Assembly (NCBI RefSeq): GCF_963966145.1
Contig: NC_091047.1
Location: 19,530,001 to 19,594,000, forward strand
Origin: Tenebrio molitor
Lineage: Eukaryota > Arthropoda > Insecta > Coleoptera > Tenebrionidae
Direction of reading: 5' to 3'
Length of the DNA: 64,000 nucleotides
How positions within the stretch are numbered: the first letter of the stretch is position 1; the number at the start of each line of letters is the position of its first letter. A model generated the notes under the pieces. The model was not told the origin of the DNA and made no database searches. It saw only the letters and a list, made by a program, of their open reading frames with translations. Positions 1 through 10,330 of the stretch are shown here, one piece after another. A program made the translations under genes and the position numbers.

Positions 1-131
1 TTTGGGCGAATGATGCTTAAGAGGGGAGTGTTCTACCTGCGCGACCGCTCGCCATCACGTTTGGCGTTGGCAGTATGTGATTCTACCTTTCGGAGATGCG
101 CACGCACGCGCCTACCAGGAAAAAATAGACT
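1..131. other. GC-rich CpG-bearing segment at window edge, unassigned
   Basis: The first ~120 bases are much richer in G+C and CpG than the AT-rich DNA that follows. On the plus strand one frame stays open from the edge for about 44 codons. On the minus strand a short open frame ends near a GT that could be a splice donor. Neither translation resembles the WD40 region expected next in the neighbouring KCTD3-like gene. It may be the edge of an exon or of a repeat. Confidence 0.2.
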
Positions 132-861
132 TTAAGGCCAATTTATAGTTCCGTAACTTGTATGTATAACATAACATATCAAAATTGAACCCTATTGAAT
201 CAAATGTATTCATTTATAGATCCTTTATCATAACATAAGTCCGTATCCGTTTACATATGAATTGGCCAATTTCAATTATTATGTTATGTACCATGAAATT
301 TACGGAATTTTAATATTTTTGCATAGAAACGGTTACGTGTAGGTATGCTGTCAATAAATTCAATTTAAAAACATAATTGAAAAGGTGGAAAATATGAAGG
401 GAATTTTAATCGTACAGTGTGTTGAAAGGTTCAAAGCACTGTACGATAAATCTTCCAAAGACTTTGAGGACGGTGTGAAGAAGGAAATGATTTGGAGGAG
501 CTGATTTGTCCGTGTTTTTGTAACTCGTTTTTTTCGTGGTTTCTTCTTTTTTTCTTTATTACGATCTATCTCGTGTAAGACCACAGCACGAGCAGCAGCT
601 TCTAAAACCCCGTCTTCACAAAACATATTGGACAATTGTTTGACACTTAAAAAATCAGCAATCATATCACGTTGTGTCATGAACTATAAATTGAATTTAA
701 AAAGTTATGTTATGTTTATGATTTTTGACTATGTTATGCTATATGTATACGGAACTATAAATCTTGCTTTAGACGTAAAACATAATGTAATGCAACTGAC
801 TTTTTTCCAGGCAACCCAATGACCACAAAAATTTAGTGTACAACAGTTACGCTATGTAATG

Positions 862-1098
862 TACAGTTGCGAGCAATAAATTTTGGTCGTCAAGGTCATT
901 CTTTGACGCAATCGAAAATGCTCCGTTGTAAAACAGTCATAACCTATCATGTTGTCTGACATTAATTGTCATTTTTTCTCAATTTTTGACACTTTGTTGA
1001 CGTGGGCATAACCAGGCAGGGAAATTTTTTAAATTTGTGACAATCTAACCAAATTTTGAAATGACATTGACGACCAAAATTTATTGCTCGCGACAGTA
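862..1098. mobile_element. MITE with 32-bp TIRs (TAC-GTCGCG family)
   Basis: The left end (862-893) and the reverse complement of the right end (1067-1098) match at 30 of 32 positions. The shared core is GCGAGCAATAAATTTTGG followed by TCGTCAA. The element is 237 bp with no coding capacity, and the TA at each end fits a TA-targeting Tc1/mariner-type element. Related ends occur at 6191-6550 and 43522-43881. Confidence 0.75.
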
Positions 1099-1148
1099 GG
1101 TGGCAAATTTTATAAGAAACGACGATGTAATAATAGTACGTATATAAT

Positions 1149-1220
1149 TATACGACTTTTATAAGACACAGTGCGGAGGGGAAGAACGAGTGTCACAGTG
1201 CGTCTTATAAAACGAGTATA
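1149..1220. repeat. short palindrome (foldback)
   Basis: The left arm containing TTTTATAAGACACAGTG and the right arm containing CACAGTGCGTCTTATAAAA form an imperfect hairpin of about 27 bp per arm around a ~20-bp loop. It is probably a very short MITE or a solo terminal palindrome. No gene is associated with it. Confidence 0.55.
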
Positions 1221-2587
1221 ATATATTAATTTTTCTACTTTGGTCGCATTAATTTGATAAAAACTCAAAAATCTAATTATGAAATAATCTAGGGACTTTT
1301 GTGTGGCATGAGTTATGATGGCATTTTTGTGAAATTTATGTCAACTTACAAATGTTTTAATCGTTAACAGGAGCCCGCTGAAGATGCCGGCCAGCGTGCT
1401 ACCGGCATACGTACCGAGAAAATACGTATTAAAAAATAAACAAAAACAGTGTCACAAAAAGTTCCTTTGTGACACTACTCTTAGTTTCACAAAGACTGCT
1501 TATGATACCAAAGGAGAAAAAGATTTATAATAATCCTGTGGTATATTTTTTATAATGATATGATAAATCGCAGAATAATCACTCGTCGTCCGTCATGTTT
1601 TCAAAAATTTAATAATAAAATATCTGTCACTATTCTAGTCTACTTGAATTTCAATTTAGTGGGTAGCCTTTTAAACGAAAGATTGTTAAGTTGAGTGTGT
1701 TTGTCACACAGGATGGGTTGCATAAATGAAACATTTGTTAATTAATAATTAATTAATTAAAAAAATAAATGAAACATTAACGATCGCCAAAACTGTGCTT
1801 GGATCTATTTGGACCCTGATATAGAAAATGTGACCATTTGATACTTGACAACTGACTAACATGGGTCAGTTGTATACACAGAATGTTTAAACAATTTTTT
1901 CATACAATCGCCTTTGGATTTACAACGCATGTTTTACATTGGGCAACAATTATTACTTTTCCTATTGACATTTTACTTTAGGTTTTCTTAAAAAAAAAAA
2001 AAAAAATTGTAAGCTTACAATTCGCAACAGGCAAATTTTGTGGAGAAAATTATAAGAACACTAACAACGAAAGAAAAAATTTTCAAACAGTATTTAGTTC
2101 GACTACAGCTTGACAAAAACAGCTTGGCACATGAAATGCGCAGAAGACGAAACGAGAGCGTGTCTGTAAAACAAGGATATTCCTAGGGTTGTAGATAACT
2201 AGATACGGTACTCAATAAAGCAAATCTGCTAAACAGCCCGGACATGCTGTCCACTTGAAGCTTGAAGCGTTTTATGCTGTTTATTAATTTTCGCCGGTTT
2301 ATACACGATCTAAACAGCTCGACACACAACAATATAATTTAAATGCGCTCCGCTAGTGGAAGGGATTTTAGTCCACTACGCATCCATCAGCCATGTGCCA
2401 ATCTGTTTTTGGCGAGCTGTATTTGAAAGAAAAGCTAAAAGTGAGATAGTTGCCGATTTGACACAATTGGAACAAATAAAAAAAAAAAAAAAATTTGTTA
2501 CACAGTCTAGGACTGGTTTACAAATCTATGAGGGGCATGATGACCAACTCAATAGACCGGGACCAATGGCTTAACGTGACTTCCGAA

Positions 2588-2706
2588 TCACGAGACAGAA
2601 TATAGCCTTTTTTTTATTATTTTAAATTTCGCCCTGGGTCGGAATCGAACCCGCAACCCTCGCGTCCCTGAGCCGAAACGGACTCCCTTATGCTATATTC
2701 TATATA
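2588..2706 (-). mobile_element. tRNA-derived SINE-like head
   Basis: Read on the minus strand, GGGTTCGATTCCGACCC near 2640-2656 matches a Pol III B box inside a T-arm-like stem. An A-box-like TAGCATAAGGG lies about 40 bases upstream. The rest does not fold as a clean tRNA, and an A-rich run follows. A tRNA-derived SINE or decayed tRNA fits better than a functional tRNA. The flanks carry an inverted copy of a 10-bp word (AGAATATAGC). Confidence 0.5.
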
Positions 2707-2774
2707 ATAATTTTATTAATGACGTTATTTTTGCAGAATTGAATTGAATCGAATAAATATAAGAATGAACTTAC

Positions 2775-3914
2775 CTGTAACTAACAATAAAGTGGGCATA
2801 AGCAACAACAATCCAATTATGATGAGCTTTGATTATCTGCACCCTCAAAGGATCAGCCCAGATAGACCCTGAAACACACAACTTAACATTTTCACGCCAC
2901 AAAATTCTCTCCCCACCTGGACTACCAAAAACCAGTCCAACATCATTTCTAAACAATTTATTCAAGTCTGCTGATGAATTTCGCACGTGACGAAGATCTA
3001 AAGAGGCGGCACGTGAATGACCGCGACTGGCCAAACCACGCAAATCTTGGGAACTTCGACTGTAAGTAGCCGACATTCCTAACCTCAACTCCATAGATGA
3101 ATTGCGCGAATGACCTAAGCCTCTTGTTTAAGATCACGTAAACACAATTGAAGGAATTTGATTACCTTGTGGCCTATTATATGGAGTGGTGATAATCTGG
3201 TTGGGGTTGGGGGGTACCTGAGATGAATGTAATGACCAATGGTTACTTCCATTTTGCGAATTTTCCCCATTACTTTCACCATTTGTTGTTCCCGATGAGG
3301 ACGGGGTGTTATTACATGAGTTACTATTTTGTCCATCAGGGACACGTATACTCGAACCTGGCCTGACCGTGTGAACTGCAGTAGTTTCCACATAATGCGA
3401 ATTACTTGCCGATGAACAATCTTGAACTGGAATAACTTAAAAAAAGTTTCAATACATTTAGTCTCAAGGAAAAATAAACATTTTGACTTACAAGGTGGCG
3501 GTAAGTAACCGTAGAAGAGCACATCTCCACAAGTCGACTGAGTTAATTCTTCACATAAAATTAGTCGTTTAACAAGAGGCGCAATATTGTAATACTCCGC
3601 TTCGTGGCGCAATGTCCTTATGTTTGTGCCATGCAAGTCTATTTCTCGGGTCCGTAAATAGTTTAAAATGATAGAAAAAATTTCGGGATCACGGTCTATA
3701 AAAATCGCCCCTTTCTCGTCGCGTAAACTAGATATTCTTCCGCTTAGAAGAGCTGTAAAAAATGTGTCCGGGATTAACGTTAACGTCTGTTTTGACGTGG
3801 AAAATCTGTAAGAAAAAAAACTTTGAAATATATGGATTGCAAGTTATTTAATTACCTTTTTCCGCCAACATTTAAATGAAGAATATCACCCGAATAAGGC
3901 TGATGAGAAGCCAT
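2775..3914 (-). CDS. KCTD3: KCTD3/SHKBP1-type BTB-WD40 protein, 5' exons only
   Basis: Four spliced coding exons are visible: 3914-3856, 3805-3492, 3426-3166 and 3114-2775 (974 nt, 324 codons, ending in phase 2). All have GT/AG junctions, and the third intron is only 51 bp. The start codon at 3914 opens directly onto a T1-type BTB domain at residues ~10-105, with LNVGGKRFSTS, FIDRDPEIF, LRHEAEYY and LFYGYLPPP as in vertebrate KCTD3/SHKBP1. A Ser/Asn-rich linker follows, then GHSR..S and HHNWIVVAYAHF, which lead into the WD40 repeats in family members. Those later exons are not in the window, so the gene is cut by the left edge. KCTD3 is known to bind HCN3 channels and SHKBP1 binds SH3KBP1; which applies in an insect is unknown. 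It lies 540 bp downstream of the Rpt5 stop on the same strand. Confidence 0.9.
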
Positions 3915-4024
3915 GACTTTGAACACTAAACGGTACAAAACATGTTAGAAAAGAAAGTTGCTTATTTGGCAAATGTGAAAGCATAAATTATGGGAATTTA
4001 TCACTCGTTTTGACAAGTAAAATT

Positions 4025-4404
4025 CAATAACAAAATTGACGTGACGTGTCGCTAAAACAGGTTTTTCATTTACCAACAGAGGTTTTCAAAATAAATAACA
4101 CGGGGATCACGAATTGTAATTTTAAAGATGTTTCAACACACTGTAACTTAGACTGATTCGATTATCATCAAATAAATCACAGGGTATAATTTTATTGACT
4201 AAAATTTATTCGATAAAATAAATAAAATTCATTGACATGACGAGTCGATAAAGCAAGTTTCTGCAGCGACAAGCAAAATTTTAAAAATTAAAAATACTGC
4301 AAACGTGAGTTGCAATTCTAAAAATGTCTCAACACGTTGTAAATTACACGTATTAGAATATTGCAAAATGGTACAGACGGTATAATTTTATTGACTAAAA
4401 TGTG
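4025..4404. repeat. diverged tandem duplication, ~196-bp period
   Basis: Two head-to-tail units, about 4025-4208 and 4221-4404, align with a constant offset of 196. Shared landmarks include TTGAC.TGACG, ATGT.TCAACAC and TATAATTTTATTGACTAAAA. Together they fill most of the space between the Rpt5 poly(A) signal and the KCTD3-like start, so they overlap the likely KCTD3 promoter. Confidence 0.7.
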
Positions 4405-4418
4405 TGTTCTATAAATAC

Positions 4419-4424
4419 TTTATT
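4419..4424 (-). terminator. poly(A) signal for Rpt5
   Basis: AATAAA on the minus strand, about 30 bases past the Rpt5 stop codon. It implies a very short 3' UTR. The signal sits just outside the tandem duplication. Confidence 0.6.
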
Positions 4425-4453
4425 ACACAAAATCAAAATTCTTATAAAAAAAC

Positions 4454-5734
4454 TTAAGCATAATAATTAAGATTAGCCTTCTTTTTCGCTTGAACCTCCA
4501 TTATAGCATCCATGTAGTCTTCATGGGTCACAGCTGTGGCGCTGCGCCTCAGAGCGATCATTCCTGCTTCAACACAAACAGCCTTGCACTGAGCCCCATT
4601 AAAATCGTCAGTGGATCTTGCCAACTCTTCAAAATTCACGTCAGGATTGACAGTCATTTTTCTTGAGTGAATCTGCATAATTCTAGCCCTGGCTTCTTCG
4701 TTTGGATGAGGAAATTCAATTTTGCGGTCAAGACGTCCAGACCTCAGTAATGCAGGATCCAAAATATCCACACGATTTGTGGCTGCTATCACTTTAATAT
4801 CAGCAGTTGAGCTGAATCCATCTAACTGATTTAAGAGTTCAAGCATAGTCCTCTGCACTTCTCTGTCTCCTGCTTTTTCTGAATCAAAACGCTTTGTTCC
4901 AATGGCATCTAGTTCATCTATAAATATGATGGCTGGGGCCTTCTCCTTAGCTAATGCGAACGCGTCTCGCACTAATTTGGCACCATCTCCAATGAACATC
5001 TGGACCAGTTGGGGTCCTGCTAACTTGAGGAAGGTTGATTTTGTTTGTGCTGCACATGCTCTTGCAAGTAGAGTTTTTCCTGTTCCTGGGGGTCCATACA
5101 GTAATACACCCTTAGGTGGATGTATTCCAAGGTTGAAGAATTTATCTTTGTGGGTCATAGGTAACACCACTGCTTCAATCAATTCTTGAATTTGTTTATC
5201 CAGGCCTCCTATATCAGAGTACTGCTCTGTGGGGCGTTCATCTACTTCCATGGCCTTGACACGAGCATCATATTCAGCTGGCAGTGTTTCCAGAATCAAA
5301 TAAGAGTCCTTATTGACTCCAACAAGATCTCCCGGTTTTAACTTTTCCTCGTCGACAAGTCCAATTACTGGTAAGAAATAAGTTTGTCTTGTGGACGTCT
5401 TCACGACGGCACATTTGCCTTTCCGCTGAGAGTCCAAATCAACAACGGCTCCATCTTCCTCCTCTTCTTGAGGGTCGACATCGAGGAGTTCGATAACGTT
5501 GGATACCAGATAAGGTAGAGTCTTATTTACCTTGATTTTTTCAGTGTTTTCTTTTATTTTTTCGTTTTGTGCTTGCAGCTCGTGGTTAATTCGCATCACT
5601 TCGCTCTTCATAATTTTAATTTCATTGTCGAGTAAACGAGTGCGGCTCACGATTTCGTCGGTGGACATGCGAAGAACTTCTTCACCCAAAGTTTCTTCAC
5701 CGTCTTCAAATAATCTTTCGTCCAACGTAGACAT
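4454..5734 (-). CDS. Rpt5: 26S proteasome regulatory subunit 6A (Rpt5/PSMC3), AAA+ ATPase
   Basis: A single uninterrupted 426-codon frame, close to the usual family length of about 430. Rpt5 is one of six ATPases in the 19S base ring that unfold substrates and open the 20S gate. Residues ~20-70 are heptad-rich (N-terminal coiled coil) and ~75-160 form the OB domain. Walker A GPPGTGKT is at 214-221, the aromatic-hydrophobic pore loop M-F-I is at 246-248, Walker B IIFIDELDAIG is at 269-279, and the arginine-finger region RSGRLDR is at 331-337. The C-terminus ends YYA, the HbYX motif that docks in the 20S alpha ring. All key residues are intact, so it should be functional. The coding sequence has no intron. 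The start at 5734 gives the conserved N-terminus (MSTLDERLFEDGEE). Confidence 0.97.
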   Translation of the reverse strand: MSTLDERLFEDGEETLGEEVLRMSTDEIVSRTRLLDNEIKIMKSEVMRINHELQAQNEKIKENTEKIKVNKTLPYLVSNVIELLDVDPQEEEEDGAVVDLDSQRKGKCAVVKTSTRQTYFLPVIGLVDEEKLKPGDLVGVNKDSYLILETLPAEYDARVKAMEVDERPTEQYSDIGGLDKQIQELIEAVVLPMTHKDKFFNLGIHPPKGVLLYGPPGTGKTLLARACAAQTKSTFLKLAGPQLVQMFIGDGAKLVRDAFALAKEKAPAIIFIDELDAIGTKRFDSEKAGDREVQRTMLELLNQLDGFSSTADIKVIAATNRVDILDPALLRSGRLDRKIEFPHPNEEARARIMQIHSRKMTVNPDVNFEELARSTDDFNGAQCKAVCVEAGMIALRRSATAVTHEDYMDAIMEVQAKKKANLNYYA

Positions 5735-6190
5735 TATGTGTAATTTTTCACTAATAACCGGATGATGAACTTACAAAACTGTTTTGCTGTCAAAGTTACC
5801 TCGCCGAGTCATTCTAGTAGCGTTGCCAACATAAATAAAATCCCAATTTTTCTTGAATAAAACGGACATTTTTTTTCTTATTAGTAAATAAATCGATAAA
5901 TTGAAGTAAATTTTAAGACATATAAGAGTCTACTTAGAGTACACATTTCAATTACATATAAATACTGCAAAATAAAATATGTTTTTTCAGAACATAGATA
6001 CCGTTCACATTATGTTGGTTCAACTGAATGAATATGATATGACAGATGCGACTAGTTTAAATCTTCTTTATCTAGGGTTTAAATATGTTCACTAATAAAA
6101 TACAAGTTTAGCTTTAATTTATTTATTCTTGCTTTATTTTAACCACCTAAATAATAGACATGTCCTAGTTTTCAATAGTGTGTGTTTATG
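5735..6190. other. Rpt5 upstream region, promoter position, no gene
   Basis: This AT-rich stretch lies immediately upstream of the minus-strand Rpt5 start and must include its promoter by position. No TATA box or initiator was pinned down, and no open frame of interest was seen. Confidence 0.4.
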
Positions 6191-6550
6191 TACAGTCGCG
6201 ATCAATACATTTTGGACATCATTTTTTTTGTCATATAAAAAAAAATTACTCGAAATCATGCTTTTTGTCACACATGAATGATGAAATTTTCAAATTTATC
6301 TGCAATTTGTCGATATGAGCGATGATAAAATATTAACTTTATTTATTTTCTATTTTTCGTTAATTAAAACCTCGTTCTATTCCATTTGTCTGATTTTTAA
6401 AACTTCTTGAATGTTTTGTCGGTAAATCTGACACACATTTTCAAAATTGACACAACAATCAAAATGAAAGTTATTAATACATAAAGGTCGTTTTAGAATG
6501 TATGACAGCACGATGACACTAGTTTCCAAAATTTTTTGATCGCAATAGTA
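6191..6550. mobile_element. 360-bp MITE, TAC-GTCGCG family
   Basis: The left end TACAGTCGCGATCAATACAT is mirrored by the right end, whose reverse complement begins TACTATTGCGATCAAAAAAT. It has exactly the same length (360 bp) as the copy at 43522-43881, and its ends resemble those at 862-1098. The interior has no homology to those copies that I can see and no transposase. Confidence 0.6.
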
Positions 6551-9094
6551 CCTCCTAACAGGCTTATCACAGAATCCTAAAAAACGTGCATACAATGAGA
6601 GGGCACCACACATTAAATTTACCACAAAAAAATTTCAAATTATTCTTTACTTTCTGTTTTATAGGACTGACCTGTTTTAGCTGACTCATGCTGTATATTT
6701 TCTCCTATTTTGTAAAATGTCTAAAAGGTAAAGAATGAAACAGAGGTTTATACAAAATCAACTTGCATATCTTGCAACTGCAACTGCAAGAATGATACAG
6801 GTTTGAATATATTTACTTTTACAAAATATACGTAGAAGCCTTCTGAATTTATTGCAATATCGCAACTAAACTAGAGTGATTTTTTGAACTTTAGTAAAGT
6901 AAGGATTGTCATTAACGTCATCTTTGATCATAATAATAATTTAAAAAATATTCGACCAAATCCGAATTCGAATTTTTTGTTTGGTATTCAACGCAGATTC
7001 GAGTTTATATTCATATTTTTGAATTCACTAGCACTAAATTTGTTGCAAGTCTTGTCTACCAATAGATTTACGTGATAATGTTACCACAATAATAAGTATG
7101 GAATATCTTAAGTCTGAAATGACATTCTGGATTGTTTTACCATCTAAAATTAATTCCTAATTTAACAAATATGACAATAATTACCAACCGCATGTTAACT
7201 TCACCAATGCCATATTTAATGAGGCTTGCGACAAAGACTCCATCAAATTTGCTATTTACATTATTGTTTAACCAGACCTTGTCCCTGTGAATGTGATGAC
7301 CATTTTGATTATATCATTTTCACTAACGTAAAACACTGACTGGGAGACTGAGAGGACCTACTTTCACTTTCCGTTCAATGTAACAGAGGCGTGCGTTTCC
7401 AATGTGTTAAGTCTTGTGAGAAGAAAGTTATAGCTTGAGTAAGATTGGTGAAAAGTTTGTGTTTTATCGATGCGTGTGGTGAAATTGTGGAAAATTTGCT
7501 GATCTGTAATATTTTACTAGCGTACTTGGATGTTACCTCAAGAACACAGAAAAGTTTCACAGAGTGGGTATTACTTTACGTAGAGTCTGTGTAAATTCTA
7601 AAATTACTCGACATCTTCAGTTCATGTTTATTTTCCGTTTTCGTATTTCCTTTAAAGTTTGATGATTGTTTTTAGCTAACTTGTAGTAACTGTGAATTTA
7701 TAATGCTTTGAAGGTTTCAAAACTTTCAAGATTTATTGACTTTCACACCAGTTTTACATCAAAACAAAAGAAACACATTTGTGAACCAGGTATGTAAACA
7801 ATTATTACAGACTTTCATGTTTGAAAATTATCAGTACACTTAATTGCAAAAAAAAAAACGGGAAATAAAAATTAGGTTTTGTCCATTTGTCAATTAATTG
7901 TCTACTTGATCTTTCAAATATTTTTTTAAAATGTCATTGAATTTTGACCATAATTCTAACCCAGCTCTCGTAAGAAGGTTTCACACTATGAAAAAATTAT
8001 CAAAATATGTCAATTTTGTTCTGACAGTTCCCGTTTTTTTTGCAACCAATTGTACCTACATTAATCGTTTTCATAATTTTTTTTGACTGACAGAGTAATA
8101 TATCATTTCGTTCAAGTTTTATGAATATTTTAAAAAATAAAAACAAAAGCAATTTGTTTATAGCTAGAATTTATAGCAAAATAATATTTAAAGATCTATA
8201 CTAGGTGCTCTAAAATTCGCGGAATGACTCATGTTAGAAAATAATGAGAAAAATAATTTAAAAATTCTATACCTATTATATCTGAAGGTGCACCTTTGAT
8301 CTCATTTATTTTAAATATTAAAAAAGATTTTGACTATTTGTCTTTTACTAGCCAGTACGGCAACATTGCTTTGATTTTTCTCTGTCATTTCCATGTTCAT
8401 GTTCATATCTTCTACAAAAAAAAAAAGATTGATTTATTAATAACTATTTAACAAGGTACTGCTAAGCTGTTCCGTGAATTTTGGGGCACCCAGTATATTA
8501 ATACGTGAAGAAAAAACTTTGTACCCTTTTTTAAGCAAATTGCGCGCACGGAGGAGCGTGAGATTTGGCATAGTTAAAGTTCATATGGAGAAAGAGTGCA
8601 GAAAGATAAAATTTATGTATGTATAATACGTGTTGCAAATAATAGGTACATTAAATAAAATAAAATAAAACATTAATTGTTTACATTCATACAATGTAAA
8701 GAATTAGCGGAGTAAATGAGGAGTGAATCTGGAGCGAATGCGGAGTGGATGATTTGTAATTGATTTAATTCCCCCGTAGTGAAATCCACTCCAAGAGGAA
8801 GTTTATTTAGATTATTTATTAAAAAAAAACTGTTCGGAGTGAAATACAAAATTCTTTGACTATTAGTGGTTTGCCACCACATAAGTTAGTATTGAAAGTT
8901 TTACTGATCAGAAACTTAAATACAAAGGAAGCATTAGTCAATGGAACAAGGATGCGCATCAAGTTTATGCATCGTAATGCTATTGATTGCGAAGTTTTAA
9001 CTGGAGACCGCACGCAATAAGAAAATTTTGATTCGTCCTATCGTTCGTATTTTTCAAATAACTCGAAAATTAATGCATAATGACGTATTTGAAC
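6551..9094. other. gene-free AT-rich stretch
   Basis: No exon, RNA gene or clear repeat was recognised. Open frames near 6884-7075, 7375-7560 and 8673-9013 have AT-driven composition and no family features. A-runs occur near 7850 and 8420. Confidence 0.45.
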
Positions 9095-9434
9095 TATTGG
9101 GAGCATGGAATTTCGAGCAGCAACTTATATGTCATTTAAAAAAAACCCGATGTAGTCTAAGCTTTATTATCATAAATGTCATAATAATTAATTTTGACTG
9201 AACTGTCACAATTATGCACAATTATTTTACATTTTAGTTACTGATTTCCAAAGTTTAATAAAAGACTGTTCAGTTTTCAGAAAATCACATCTAAGCACTT
9301 GCAACTTTTCAGGATTGATAAATGCAATTTGTCAAAATGATATGTGACAATAGTAAATATTAAAATGCTAAAGCCCATTTCACATCTTATATCAATCAAA
9401 TTTCAAGTCTGCCCGAAATTCAATGCTCCCAATA
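9095..9434. mobile_element. 340-bp TIR element (MITE)
   Basis: The left end TATTGGGAGCATGGAATTTC and the reverse complement of the right end TATTGGGAGCATTGAATTTC match over about 25 bp. The interior is AT-rich and non-coding. TA-type ends suggest a Tc1/mariner relative. Confidence 0.65.
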
Positions 9435-9640
9435 ATACCTACACGCTCGCAGTTGGCGTAATAGAACAAAATAAAAATAAAAAATTAATGCAATGATTAT
9501 AGAGGTATACACTTTGACAAAAAAACCTCAATAACGTTCAAACTTGAAAATTTAATGAATGACGGTCGAATTTCGACCGCTGTGTGACCTCTAGTGATAT
9601 TGGGTGATTAAGAATGATTGTAGATAATTATGGCAACTGT

Positions 9641-9832
9641 GTAGGAAAATTTATGTGGCAACTGTGTGGATGGGATGGAGTTGACATTTGTATGACATTT
9701 CATTAGCGTCCATTTGATTTTGTTTATACCATTGCACATTGATTTGACAATTTTCAAAATTGCGCGACTATGAACTGTCAAAGAAATGTCAGCTCTATCC
9801 TACCCGCACAGTTGCCATATGAATTTTCGTAC
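9641..9832. mobile_element. MITE with ~50-bp TIRs around TGGCAACTGTG
   Basis: The two ends mirror each other through TGGCAACTGTGTGG/CCGCACAGTTGCCA and continue inward to TTGACATTT/AAATGTCA. Outside this core the arms still match imperfectly to about 9641 and 9832. It ends four bases from the next repeat. Confidence 0.65.
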
Positions 9833-9835
9833 ATA

Positions 9836-10256
9836 TAATGTATTCCAACTTTAAAAAAACGATGCTTGGCCATGACAATCTGACAGATTTCATCCTGTAT
9901 ATCTGAATAAAAGTTTGGTTAGGAATTCTGAAAATTTTGAAGGCACAGTGTTGCCATACTTATGTTCCGCTTTTTTGCGAATCGATTGAACCGTATTACA
10001 AGAAATTAATAGAGAACTCAGCATTTTTTATTAAAAATAGCAATTGAAAAAAAAAGACAAATCAAAATGTAAACATCTGGTGAAGGTTTTAGTCGTTGAA
10101 TGAGTTTCAAGAACGCTTGCTTTAGTTTAACAAGCAGAAAACGGATAAGTTCTCCAAAATGGAATCACTTTTTTTAAAAGACATCTACACTTTAACCTCC
10201 TCCATTATTTCATCTTCAGAATTATCTTCATCATTAGATTCCGAATCATCTTCTAA
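9836..10256 (-). mobile_element. dispersed repeat with acidic C-terminal coding remnant, copy 1
   Basis: This is an inverted copy of 23130-23553 with only scattered differences. On its sense (minus) strand it ends an open frame with an acidic tail (LEDDSESNDEDNSEGE) and a stop, followed by ~330 bp of shared non-coding sequence. It looks like the 3' end of an unidentified transposon or retrogene. Homology stops exactly where a hAT-like terminus begins, at 10257. Confidence 0.7.
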
Positions 10257-10330
10257 CAGTGCTGGTTTTACCACTAGGCATCATAGGCAATTGCCTAGGG
10301 GCGCCAAGAGAAAAGGGGCGCCCGGCCGAT
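10257..10330 (+). mobile_element. hAT-type terminus inserted into repeat copy 1
   Basis: The segment begins CAGTGCTGG and runs through CACTAGGCATCATAGGCAAT and TGCCTAGGGGCGCC. This is the style of hAT (ZMYM/Zn-finger hAT) ends I know from animal genomes. The first base coincides with the end of homology to the other repeat, as expected for an insertion. No matching opposite terminus or 8-bp duplication was found downstream, so the element is truncated. Confidence 0.5.

Larger units (their letters stand above)
132..2587. other. non-coding stretch, probably intron of the KCTD3-like gene
   Basis: No coding exon was recognised on either strand. The stretch lies downstream of the last visible exon of the minus-strand KCTD3-like gene, which ends in a good splice donor, so it is most simply a long intron. 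It holds a TIR element (862-1098), a short palindrome (1149-1220) and A-rich tracts near 1990 and 2480. Short open frames here are AT-rich and look random. Confidence 0.5.

Noticed and set aside
1..131. Next exon of the KCTD3-like gene
   Set aside because: Translations in all minus-strand frames lack the expected continuation into WD40 sequence and hit stops.
2640..2700. Functional tRNA gene on the minus strand
   Set aside because: The T-arm is good, but no matching acceptor stem or anticodon arm could be drawn.
4902..5189. Plus-strand open frame of 95 codons
   Set aside because: It is the antisense shadow of the Rpt5 coding sequence, including its Walker region.
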